DNA of 6,752 nt from NCBI GenBank assembly GCA_035308345.1, contig DATGGW010000296.1, positions 1 through 6,752 on the forward strand, written 5' to 3'. This document shows, one piece after another, positions 1 to 5,689 of this stretch (position 1 is the stretch's first letter; every line of letters begins with the position of its first letter). Source of the DNA: CF-113 sp035308345 (GTDB taxonomy: Bacteria; Chloroflexota; Ktedonobacteria; Ktedonobacterales; Ktedonobacteraceae). Both the position numbers and the translations under genes were made by a program. The notes beneath the pieces are model-generated. The model saw only the letters and a program-made list of their open reading frames with translations. It made no database searches and was not told where the DNA came from.

Positions 1-229
1 GTCGATCGCACCCGGCAAGCCATTCGCTGATCAGCGTGGTTTTCCCAAAGCCGGCGGGGGCGGAGATGAGTATCAGTTTGCGCTGCAGTCCCTCGTTGAG
101 CTGCGCGAGCAGGCGAGGGCGGCTGACCATTTCAGGTCGCAGTGGAGGGACATACAGTTTCGTGGCGAGAATGGGAGTAGGCATGCCTGCTTTGTATCCT
201 TTCTGCGGCCTGCCCTGTTCTTCTTTCAT
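1..229 (-). CDS. MalT-like LuxR-family transcriptional regulator, N-terminal fragment (runs off left edge)
   Basis: Partial gene; only the first ~76 codons are in the window and the frame is open to the edge. The translation contains ILATKLYVPPLRPEMVSRP, a typical opening of large MalT-type LuxR regulators (short lead, then VPPxRxxxVxRPRL). A Walker A P-loop follows, SAPAGFGKTT, at about residues 58-67, and then LISEWLAG. In this family the NTPase module is followed by TPR-like repeats and a C-terminal LuxR helix-turn-helix that binds DNA; those parts would lie outside the window. Two starts are possible. ATG at 229 adds 15 residues (MKEEQGRPQKGYKAG) and has GAGAG about 10 nt upstream. ATG at 184 begins MPTPILATK, which matches the usual family N-terminus better, with AAAGGA about 12 nt upstream. 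I give the longer form. A strong promoter lies ~57 nt upstream. The ligand and target genes cannot be read from this fragment. The family call is confident, the exact start is not. Confidence 0.85.
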   Translation of the reverse strand, partial: MKEEQGRPQKGYKAGMPTPILATKLYVPPLRPEMVSRPRLLAQLNEGLQRKLILISAPAGFGKTTLISEWLAGCDR

Positions 230-285
230 GCATGAAGCGCTCTCTGCTCCCTGGCTCATACTCTTCAGGATGGTTTGACAAGATC

Positions 286-314
286 ATAATAAAGGATAAA
301 AGGGCACACGTCAA
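286..314 (-). promoter_or_regulatory. sigma-70-type promoter for the LuxR-family regulator
   Basis: On the minus strand TTGACG (309-314) is followed after exactly 17 nt by TATTAT (286-291). Each hexamer matches the consensus at 5 of 6 positions. Transcription would start near 279 and give a leader of about 50 nt before the ATG at 229. This is the best-looking promoter in the window; it is assigned by inspection only. Confidence 0.6.
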
Positions 315-542
315 GAATATATGCTGGCTGTGTTAGCGTTCAGTGATATTGTCATTGGGTAAGTGTGCAGTGAAAATGTCAGGAGACGGTTCGGCCTCTC
401 TCGGTCGTGGATAATAGGGCCCCTCCAGCTTGCCCTGAAACCCCAGAACAAGAATCTGGGCGGCACCGAACAGAGTTGGTCCGGCACGTGCTCCAAGTCC
501 ACCTGAACAGGACCGGTGTAACTCGTGAGGACAGGAGCCACC

Positions 543-586
543 CGGGAGGAGGAGCAGGAACGTGGATGCCCATGCGCCTCCTCCCG
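543..586 (-). terminator. GC-rich hairpin downstream of the sigma factor, possible terminator
   Basis: CGGGAGGAGG (543-552) is perfectly complementary to CCTCCTCCCG (577-586), giving a 10-bp stem with a 24-nt loop, 46 nt past the sigma factor stop codon. No run of T follows on either strand, so it is not a canonical intrinsic terminator. It could be a pause, an mRNA 3'-end stabilising structure or chance. The placement is suggestive; the function is inferred. Confidence 0.3.
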
Positions 587-631
587 CCACGAGCAGGGCT
601 GCTTCCTCGGTCGTCGTCTAAACTGCCGCTT

Positions 632-1495
632 CTATATATGAGGGAGTTTCTCCGGGTTGGCCATGAGACGAACCGTTTGTATACGTCCAGCCTCTATCTC
701 GATCGCCAGCACCAGAAAAGCCTTGCCATTCGCGCGGAAAACGGTGGCCGGCTGACCATTGACTACTGCGATCTCCACCTGATAGTCCTGCGGCAAGAAG
801 CGCCTGGTGCCCATGCTAAAGCGCGCCACCGCATCACGACCGGTAATTGGGCGCAGCGCGGCCTGCTTGACTTTCCCGCCGGAATCGGCCCACAGCGTCA
901 CATCTTCGGCCAGCATATGCTCCAACGCGCCCATCTCGCCCGTCTGCACCGCCTGCATATAGCTGGTGAGGAGCTGCCGGTGGGCTTGAGGTGACGAGGG
1001 GAAGCGCGGTCGATGCTGGCTCAGATGCTGCTTGGCCCGGCTGAAGGAACGACGACAGGCTGCCTCGCTCTTGCCGAGTATGCCGGCAATTTCGGCAAAC
1101 TCGTACTCGAAGACTTCACGCAGCAGGAAGACGGCTCGCTCGACCGGCTGAAGCCGCTCCAGCAGCAGAAGAAATGCCAGAGAGATTGACTCCTCCATAT
1201 CTACACGCTCCTGCGGATCTGCTACTTCGGTAGTCGTACGGGTCAGAATTGGCTCCGGCAGCCAGGGACCTACGTACAGTTCGCGCTTCCTGCGCGCGAG
1301 TTGCAATTGATCCATGCACAGGCGCGTGATAATGGTGGTCAGATACGCCTTGAGCGACGAAATCGTCTCCGGCTGCGTACGCTGGTAGCGCAGGTAGGTT
1401 TCCTGCACCATATCCTCGGCGTCCATCGCGCTACCGAGCATACGGTAGGCGATGGCGAAGAGGTACGAGCGATAGCTTTCAAATGACTCCACCAT
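632..1495 (-). CDS. ECF41-type RNA polymerase sigma factor with SnoaL-like C-terminal domain
   Basis: 287-aa extracytoplasmic-function sigma factor. Region 2 (about residues 5-70) carries FAIAYRMLGSAMDAEDMVQE, the core-binding/-10 part. The linker then has WLPEP (78-82), a hallmark of the ECF41/SigJ group. Region 4 (about 110-158, QPVERAVFLLREVFEYEFAE then EIAGILGKSEAACRRSFSRA) is the -35-binding helix-turn-helix. A ~125-residue SnoaL/NTF2-like extension follows, with DSGGK (about 204-208) and a terminal NPEKL (280-284), close to the DGGG(K/R) and NPDK motifs known for ECF41. In that family the extension is fused in place of a separate anti-sigma factor and tunes activity. The start is ATG 1495: AGGAG (1501-1505) sits 5 nt upstream of it, whereas the alternative GTG at 1501 would overlap that Shine-Dalgarno. 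The gene begins 17 nt after the hydrolase stop, so it is probably co-transcribed with the hydrolase and SDR. The inducing signal is unknown. Confidence 0.93.
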   Translation of the reverse strand: MVESFESYRSYLFAIAYRMLGSAMDAEDMVQETYLRYQRTQPETISSLKAYLTTIITRLCMDQLQLARRKRELYVGPWLPEPILTRTTTEVADPQERVDMEESISLAFLLLLERLQPVERAVFLLREVFEYEFAEIAGILGKSEAACRRSFSRAKQHLSQHRPRFPSSPQAHRQLLTSYMQAVQTGEMGALEHMLAEDVTLWADSGGKVKQAALRPITGRDAVARFSMGTRRFLPQDYQVEIAVVNGQPATVFRANGKAFLVLAIEIEAGRIQTVRLMANPEKLPHI

Positions 1496-1500
1496 GCTCA

Positions 1501-1505
1501 CTCCT
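1501..1505 (-). promoter_or_regulatory. ribosome binding site AGGAG that fixes the sigma factor start
   Basis: AGGAG lies 5 nt before ATG 1495 on the minus strand. It overlaps the in-frame GTG at 1499-1501, so that GTG cannot use it. This supports the 287-aa form (MVESFESYR) over a 289-aa form. Confidence 0.6.
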
Positions 1506-1512
1506 ATGTGAA

Positions 1513-2439
1513 TCAGGACACAGTTACCACTTCATCCCAAAAGCTGCGTATGGCGTCTGCAACCGCGGCAGAGTCGTAGATCTGGGGGAAATGGTGGCTG
1601 CCCTTCAGGATGATGGTACGGTGCCGCGGGAAGATGCGTTCGAGGCGCGCCAACCATCCCAACTTGATTGTACCATCCAGGTCGCCAAAGATGAGTAGCG
1701 CCGGAATCTCCTTGATAGCGCTCAGGCGCTGTTCCAGGTCGGCCAGGTAGTCATGGCTCTTCGTGACGCTCCTGAACAGGTCATGCGGGTAGCGGCGTAC
1801 CGCCCGGTCAAGATCAGGTCCACGATAGGCTCGCTGCTCGCCCGCCGAAAAGTGCTGTTGCGGTCTTTTCGTAATATTCCTGAGCGTGTACTCCAGGAAA
1901 AAGTTGAAGTGGTAGCTCAGGAAGCGGAAGAGGGGCGAGCCTACCAGTGCAACCATGGCATAAATGCTCCGGTAGTTCTCAAGCGGCCAGGCGAAGCTGG
2001 GCAGGACCATCACGGCGCGAAACCATTCGGGCCGGCGGGCAACCACTCCCAATGCAATCGAACCCGTCACATCATGCGAGAAGAGCAGAATATCGATCAG
2101 CCCCAGCGCCTCTATAAACCTTTCGAGCAGCCGCGAATCGCCGGTCAGCGTGTGCTGGTATCCCGGCGCGGCTGCCGAAAGACCAAAGCCCGGCAGATCC
2201 AGGGCTACGCAGCGAAAACGACCGCGCAGCGCCTGAATTATAGCACTATACATGAAAGATCATCCCACGCCCGGATGAAGCAGCAGCAAGGTAGGGCCGC
2301 TTCCTTCATCGATATAATGGATGCGATTGCCCTCGATCCCTACAAAATGGCTCTGGAAGGGATAGAGTTGCTCATCGAGCCATTGTGGGCGCTGAATCGT
2401 AGAGGTATCATTAAAAACAGGAATGTTTGTGGTAGACAT
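1513..2439 (-). pseudogene. alpha/beta hydrolase (haloalkane dehalogenase/epoxide hydrolase-like), broken by in-frame UGA at codon 60
   Basis: A continuous 308-codon frame is interrupted only by TGA at 2260-2262. The N-terminal 59 codons run from ATG 2439 (AAAGG 7 nt upstream) through GIEGNRIHYIDEGSGPTLLL to LLHPGVG, the beta-strand and oxyanion-hole loop (HPG, about residues 55-57). The codon after GVG is the stop, then SFMY. In relatives this loop commonly reads ...W-S-F-x-Y, so TGA probably replaces TGG (Trp). Downstream are ALDLPGFG (79-86), the nucleophile elbow SHDVTGS with Asp at about 123, GDLDG with the likely acid Asp at 253/255, and GSHHFPQ with the catalytic His at 282/283. This is an Asp-Asp-His triad as in haloalkane dehalogenases and epoxide hydrolases. 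The substrate is unknown. ATG 2253, three codons past the stop, opens an intact 246-aa frame (1513-2253), but that product would lack the first strands and the oxyanion loop. It is thus either a recent pseudogene, a reinitiating truncated protein or a sequencing error. It lies between the SDR and the sigma factor in one apparent operon. Confidence 0.85.
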
Positions 2440-2504
2440 TACCAGACCTTTCGTATTGTTAGGACACGATGATGAACCTGAAGAAAATCATTGATTGTGC
2501 CTGC

Positions 2505-3389
2505 TTATCGTTGTTCTGCGGTGGTGGCATTTCGAGTGTTCAATTGTTCCATCTGCCGTTCGCGAAAATCGGCGACCTGTTTCATGGTACGGGTACTTCC
2601 CGTCATCTGATTCATGGCCGGACCCATGCCTGGTAAGAGCGTCATAAGCGCTCTCAAGAACCGACCGGGGCCGGGCATGACGACGATCTCCGCCTTATCA
2701 CGCCTGAGACTTTTCAGAACCGCTTGAGCCACGGCCTCTGGTGAAGACATAGAGGCTTTGCCCATAGTGGATAGGGGTATGTTCAACTCCTGCATCGTCC
2801 GTGCCCCGGTTCCAGCGTCTTTGATCGGGCCGAGTATGAGCACGGAACTGCTGACTCCGGCCTGCTGATAATCAGCCCGCAGCACACGGGTAAAGGCGAT
2901 GAGACCATCCTTCGCGGCTGAATAGACTTCGGTATACGGGAAGCCGACGCTGCCTCCCAGCGAGGAGATGTTCACGATGTGCCCTTGCTTGCGCTGGAGC
3001 ATTCCCGGCAGCAGCAGGCGGGTCAGCTCGACAGGTCCGGTCAGATTCAGGCGGATCATCCCCTCGACATCATCCGCGCTATAGTTGTGAAACTCGCGTT
3101 GGAGGTCCCCACCGGCATTGTTGACCAGCACATCCACCGAGCCGAACGTGCGCTCGGCAGCACTCACCAGTGCGCTGAGTGCATCTCGGTCTGTAACATC
3201 GGTCGGAACGGTCAGTACATGTACCCCTGTCGCTCGAATATCAGCAGAGGTCGCTAGCTGCTCCAGTTCATCTCCTGACCGGGCAGCCAGCACGAGGTTC
3301 AAATCCTCCTTCGCCAGCGCTCGAACAATAAAAGGTCCAATACCATGCGAAGCACCGGTCACAAGAGCTGTGCGGTAGTTTTTCATCAT
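2505..3389 (-). CDS. short-chain dehydrogenase/reductase (classical SDR)
   Basis: 294-aa NAD(P)(H)-dependent oxidoreductase with a Rossmann fold, expected in the cytosol. The cofactor loop TGASHGIG is at 11-18, DVT at 64-66, NNAG at 90-93, the active-site Asn region RLNLTG at 113-118, the catalytic Ser in NISS (140-143), and Tyr156-x3-Lys160 (YSAAK). A ~50-residue C-terminal extension holds hydrophobic stretches such as LRALMTLLPGMG and a charged tail. Order and spacing fit classical SDRs (usually 250-300 aa). The start is ATG 3389 (MMKNYRTALVTG), preceded by GAGAGGGAG (3399-3407) at 9 nt. The frame is open upstream to about 3614, but that part overlaps the promoter and the antisense of a transposase remnant and lacks SDR homology, so I reject the longer form. 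It is the first gene of a likely SDR-hydrolase-sigma operon; the next gene starts 65 nt downstream. The substrate cannot be inferred. Confidence 0.93.
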   Translation of the reverse strand: MMKNYRTALVTGASHGIGPFIVRALAKEDLNLVLAARSGDELEQLATSADIRATGVHVLTVPTDVTDRDALSALVSAAERTFGSVDVLVNNAGGDLQREFHNYSADDVEGMIRLNLTGPVELTRLLLPGMLQRKQGHIVNISSLGGSVGFPYTEVYSAAKDGLIAFTRVLRADYQQAGVSSSVLILGPIKDAGTGARTMQELNIPLSTMGKASMSSPEAVAQAVLKSLRRDKAEIVVMPGPGRFLRALMTLLPGMGPAMNQMTGSTRTMKQVADFRERQMEQLNTRNATTAEQR

Positions 3390-3417
3390 GATTGTTTTCT
3401 CCCTCTCTATCGTGGAA

Positions 3418-3446
3418 ATTGTATCGTTATGATCACCATTTGTGAT
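3418..3446 (-). promoter_or_regulatory. putative promoter of the SDR-hydrolase-sigma cluster
   Basis: On the minus strand ATCACA (3441-3446, 4/6 to TTGACA) is followed after 17 nt by TACAAT (3418-3423, 5/6 to TATAAT). Transcription would begin near 3411, leaving a ~22-nt leader that carries the SDR ribosome binding site. I looked for, and did not find, a TGTCACA-type ECF41 -35 element at a sensible distance. Confidence 0.4.
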
Positions 3447-3447
3447 C
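3431..3447. promoter_or_regulatory. palindrome overlapping the SDR promoter, possible operator
   Basis: GATCAC (3431-3436) and GTGATC (3442-3447) form a perfect 6+6 inverted repeat with a 5-nt spacer. It covers the -35 hexamer and half the spacer of the putative promoter. A dimeric repressor bound here would block RNA polymerase. A second short inverted repeat, ATGTC/GACAT with a 6-nt spacer, lies upstream at 3472-3487. The regulator is not identified. Confidence 0.35.
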
Positions 3448-3489
3448 TTCACCAATAAAGAGGGTCGAGCCATGTCTTTTGGGACATAA

Positions 3490-3831
3490 GATGCTCTCAA
3501 GGCTTTTTTGCAGGGGATGGGCTTTTCTGGGCGGCTGAATACCGCTTTAATTGAGCGAATGAATCTGACCATCCGCCATGGGATAGCCGCGCTGGCTCGT
3601 CGCACGTGGGCCACGGCCCAGCAGACCCCACAACTGCTCGCTCACCTCAAGTGGTGGCGCATGTACTACCATTTTGTACGGCCACACCAATCCCTCCGAG
3701 TGGCGCTTGTTTGCCTGGGTTCCCTACCTCTTCGTCTATATTGGCAATGGCATTCGCCAGGTGGCACCCGAGCAGGAGCGGGAGTTGCTCATTTTTCTCA
3801 AGCGCATGGAGCAGTATTTGATCGATCATGA
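3490..3831 (+). pseudogene. DDE transposase C-terminal remnant
   Basis: The frame opens right after a TAA (3487-3489) without a proper start codon. It reads GFSGRLNTALIERMNLTIR, then GIAALARRTWATAQQTPQLL, AHLKWWRMYYHFVRPHQSLR and VAL, ending near 3708. This is the C-terminal part of a DDE transposase as seen in bacterial insertion sequences (IS1-like/integrase-core type). The Glu in IERMN is the likely third catalytic acidic residue, and YYHFVRPHxSLR is the usual tail motif. The N-terminal catalytic part is absent. After VAL the frame stays open to 3831 but turns into low-similarity sequence, as if truncated by a second junction. No terminal inverted repeats or target duplications were recognised. 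The remnant points toward the AlkD-like gene and away from the SDR, whose promoter begins within 50 bp of it. Confidence 0.75.
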
Positions 3832-3874
3832 AGCTATTCATGCAGTTGGATTTCGCTTTGTGGGAAGTGTGTAA
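3710..3874 (+). pseudogene. unidentified C-terminal coding fragment next to the transposase remnant
   Basis: Just where the transposase similarity ends (about 3708), another plus-strand frame becomes protein-like. It reads FAWVPYLFVYIGNGIRQ, then VAPEQERELLIFLKRMEQYL and IDHEAIHAVGFRFVGSV, ending at TAA 3872-3874, only 3 nt from the stop of the convergent AlkD gene. The balanced composition and amphipathic helix (QERELLIFLKRMEQYL) suggest a real protein end. There is no start codon or ribosome binding site for it. I do not recognise the family. It may be the tail of a gene cut by the insertion sequence, or a chance open frame. Confidence 0.3.
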
Positions 3875-3877
3875 GGG

Positions 3878-4537
3878 CTATGGGGTCCTCTTCTGCAGTT
3901 CTTTGAGCGCATCGTTGGCGATCCACCTGGCTGCGCGAGAATCCAGCTGTTTGATCGCCTGCGCGCAGTCCACTGCCAGGACCCGAAGATGGCTATCGCG
4001 TTTCCCGATCTGCCGCAGGGCCCAGTTCACGGCTTTCTTCACGAAATTGCGCTCATCTGTGGCATACTGCTTGATCAGCGGGAAAAAGGGCAAAAACGCC
4101 TCGTCAGAGGCTCGCTTGTCGTGAACCGCCAGTTCAGCCATGAGCACAAAACCCGCCCGCCGGACAAACTCCTGCTCCCGGTGGGGCCATTCCATCGCCT
4201 TGTGATAGGCGTAGGGGGTCTTATCGAAGAGATTCCCGCAGACCTGGTCGCAGACGTCCCACGAATCGAAATCGTTCACCCACTCCTCCATCTGCTCAGG
4301 AGAAACCAGGCGCGGGTCAGCGATCATGGAGGCAAGGATGCGCGCCTCATGGATGCCAGAACGCCACAGCTCCAGAGCCAGTAGGTGGGCCCTGCCGATA
4401 TCTTTGGCGATGCGTCGCAGCACCGGGACCGAGACCCCCAGCGTCTGTGTAGAGCTGATACCGACACGAGCCATACCCTGGACAGCCTGTGGGTTGGCGT
4501 GCTGTTGCAGCAGCGCGATGACTTGCTCCAGCGTCAT
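3878..4537 (-). CDS. AlkD-like DNA alkylation repair enzyme (HEAT-like repeats)
   Basis: 219-aa member of the AlkC/AlkD DNA glycosylase superfamily, which removes alkylated bases such as N3- and N7-alkylpurines. It is built of helical HEAT-like repeats that cradle DNA. Visible landmarks: the N-terminal GVSVPVLRRIAKDIGR (34-49); the central NDFDSWDVCDQVCG (88-101), matching the (N/S)WDxxD signature; RRAGF (126-130); and VKKAVNWALRQIGKR (166-180), whose Trp172 corresponds to the conserved DNA-facing Trp near the end of AlkD. The length is close to the usual 220-240 aa. The start is ATG 4537 (MTLEQVIALLQQ), with AGGTGG (4544-4549) 6 nt upstream. The frame is open to 4612, but that extension is basic filler overlapping the exonuclease end, so I reject it. 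It lies 59 nt downstream of the exonuclease on the same strand, probably in one repair operon. Sequence alone does not tell AlkD from relatives with other lesion preferences. Confidence 0.92.
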   Translation of the reverse strand: MTLEQVIALLQQHANPQAVQGMARVGISSTQTLGVSVPVLRRIAKDIGRAHLLALELWRSGIHEARILASMIADPRLVSPEQMEEWVNDFDSWDVCDQVCGNLFDKTPYAYHKAMEWPHREQEFVRRAGFVLMAELAVHDKRASDEAFLPFFPLIKQYATDERNFVKKAVNWALRQIGKRDSHLRVLAVDCAQAIKQLDSRAARWIANDALKELQKRTP

Positions 4538-4543
4538 AGCTCT

Positions 4544-4549
4544 CCACCT
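4544..4549 (-). promoter_or_regulatory. ribosome binding site AGGTGG deciding the AlkD-like start
   Basis: AGGTGG lies 6 nt upstream of ATG 4537 on the minus strand, inside a purine-rich stretch (GAGGTGGAGA). It supports the 219-aa product over the longer 244-codon open frame. Confidence 0.6.
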
Positions 4550-4596
4550 CTTGATCTTTTTTACGCTACATCTCGCGCTTCTCTGCGCTGCCACCT

Positions 4597-5472
4597 TCAG
4601 CTCTGGCGCCACCTGGGAACCCGCGCGGGGAACCTGTCATCGCCCAGCCGATGGCAGACCTCGTAGAGCCTCGCGTCAGCGCCCTGCCATTCCAGATCGG
4701 CGAGCGTTTCCAAGAGTGGCACATCCTCGCGCAGGGTCGCAAGTCGGCGGAACAGCAGCGCGAGAGCCCGGTGCTGCGCCAGGCTCTCAGCCAGCCGCAC
4801 GGCGCGGCTGGCTGAGAGCCCCCAGGTGTGCGGATCGGCGGGGATCGCCTCGAGGTGCTCGTATTGTGCCAGCACGGCCGCCGCGGATTTTTCCCCCCAG
4901 CCCGCGATGCCGGGCAAGCCGTCGGCCGCATCGCCCACCAGGGCCAGCCAGTCGGGGATCGACGGCGGGCGCACGCCAAATTTCTCCACCACGCCTGCTT
5001 CATCGAGGAGCCGATCGCGGCGGCGGTCCCAGCCAACGATGCGGCTGCCCGAGACCAGTTGGGCCAGATCCTTATCCGGCGAGCAGAGCACGATCTGTTC
5101 GACCCCCGCTTCGTGCTTGAAACGAGCGGTCGCGCTGGCCAGGGCATCGTCGGCCTCGAACTCTACCATTGGCCAGACCACCAGCCCAAGGGCGGCAACG
5201 GCCTCTTCGGCAAGCTCGAACTGGGCGAGCAGGGTGGGGTCAACGCCCGCGCCGGTCTTGTAGCCGGGGTAGAGGCCGTTACGGAAGGACTCGATCACGT
5301 GATCGAAGGCGCAGGCCACGTGGGTGATGCCCGGCGTGGTCAAGAGCAGCAGCAGGCTGCGTAACAGGCCCAGTGTTGCGCCGACCTCGCGCCCATCGGG
5401 ACCCTTGCGCGGCGGCGCGCCGAAGTGGTTGCGAAATAGTTCGTAGGTCCCATCCACCAGGTAGATCTTCAT
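4597..5472 (-). CDS. 5'-3' exonuclease (PolA N-domain/FEN-like flap nuclease)
   Basis: 291-aa stand-alone 5' nuclease of the family that includes the N-terminal domain of DNA polymerase I and phage T5 exonuclease. These are metal-dependent enzymes acting on 5' ends and flaps in replication and repair. It begins MKIYLVDGTYELFR with Asp7. Further metal-site acidic residues follow in order: AFDH (Asp57), FEADDAL (107-110), SPDKD (Asp133, Asp135) and GDAADGLPG (Asp181, Asp184). The helix-3-turn-helix DNA-binding motif is LPGIAGWGEKSAAAVL (186-201). The arch region contains FRNGLYPGYKTG, as in Pol I relatives. There is no polymerase domain: the protein ends after ~90 further residues. Start ATG 5472 matches the family; the nearest Shine-Dalgarno, AGGAG, is unusually far away (13 nt). 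Its codons 218-231 form a perfect 17-bp inverted repeat (4782-4820). The AlkD-like gene follows after 59 nt. Confidence 0.93.
   Translation of the reverse strand: MKIYLVDGTYELFRNHFGAPPRKGPDGREVGATLGLLRSLLLLLTTPGITHVACAFDHVIESFRNGLYPGYKTGAGVDPTLLAQFELAEEAVAALGLVVWPMVEFEADDALASATARFKHEAGVEQIVLCSPDKDLAQLVSGSRIVGWDRRRDRLLDEAGVVEKFGVRPPSIPDWLALVGDAADGLPGIAGWGEKSAAAVLAQYEHLEAIPADPHTWGLSASRAVRLAESLAQHRALALLFRRLATLREDVPLLETLADLEWQGADARLYEVCHRLGDDRFPARVPRWRQS
4782..4820. repeat. perfect 17-bp inverted repeat (hairpin) inside the exonuclease gene
   Basis: GGCTCTCAGCCAGCCGC (4782-4798) is followed by a 5-nt spacer and its exact reverse complement (4804-4820). The arms are GC-rich and would form a very stable stem-loop in DNA or mRNA. 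It encodes residues 218-231 (GLSASRAVRLAESL) without breaking the frame. No T-run follows, so it is not a simple terminator. Confidence 0.85.
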
Positions 5473-5689
5473 AGAAGAATCGCTGCTCCTCTCATCATTT
5501 CAGATGTGTCCAGTCACTGCTCAAAGAGACATCACCAGAGGGCGAGTGCAGGAATATCCTCCAACTCATGCGGCTTCACTCTGCGAAGCCGAGAGAGGTG
5601 ATCGAGCCACGCGTGCTGGTCGCTCTTGCTTCTGAAAGTTGATCCCGCGTCTCAACCGCTCGCAAAAAATCTCCCCCAGTTTATCATAG
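5473..5689. other. upstream region of the exonuclease, no gene called
   Basis: No recognised gene. It contains an inverted repeat CGGCTTC/GAAGCCG (5571-5591, 7-nt loop). A short minus-strand frame open between stops (5532-5651) ends in AWLDHLSRLRRVKPHELED and IPALALW. That frame reads like the tail of a protein but has no start, so it may be a gene relic. No clear promoter for the exonuclease was seen close to 5472. Confidence 0.4.

Larger units (their letters stand above)
230..631. other. gene-free spacer between the sigma factor and the LuxR regulator
   Basis: This ~400-bp stretch separates two minus-strand genes. It holds the LuxR promoter (286-314), a small hairpin CCCAGA/TCTGGG (442-460, 7-nt loop) and a larger GC-rich hairpin (543-586). 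Several short frames are open here, including a minus-strand frame at 333-590. None shows a recognisable motif or a convincing ribosome binding site, so I do not call a gene. Confidence 0.55.

Noticed and set aside
275..280. TTGACA on the plus strand as a divergent promoter
   Set aside because: It is a perfect -35 hexamer, but no acceptable -10 lies 15-19 nt downstream and no plus-strand gene follows.
407..994. Plus-strand 195-aa open frame
   Set aside because: It lies largely antisense to the clearly real ECF41 sigma factor and shows no recognisable motif; a shadow frame.
2260..2262. UGA recoding (Trp or selenocysteine) as the explanation for the interrupted hydrolase
   Set aside because: The hydrolase and the exonuclease both end in UGA, and Trp is written as TGG throughout the other genes. 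The residue expected is Trp, not Cys/Sec, and I saw no obvious selenocysteine-type stem-loop after the codon.
1753..2472. Plus-strand 239-aa open frame
   Set aside because: Antisense to the hydrolase, whose minus-strand frame carries all the family motifs; no domain seen in the plus frame.
2505..3614. Longer SDR reading frame starting at 3614
   Set aside because: The extra 75 codons cover the promoter and the antisense of a transposase remnant, have no SDR features, and bypass a good ribosome binding site at 3399-3407.
4326..5120. Plus-strand 264-aa open frame, and overlapping frames on both strands across the exonuclease
   Set aside because: Arg/Pro/Ala-rich composition typical of shadow frames in GC-rich coding DNA; the minus-strand exonuclease and AlkD-like genes explain the region.
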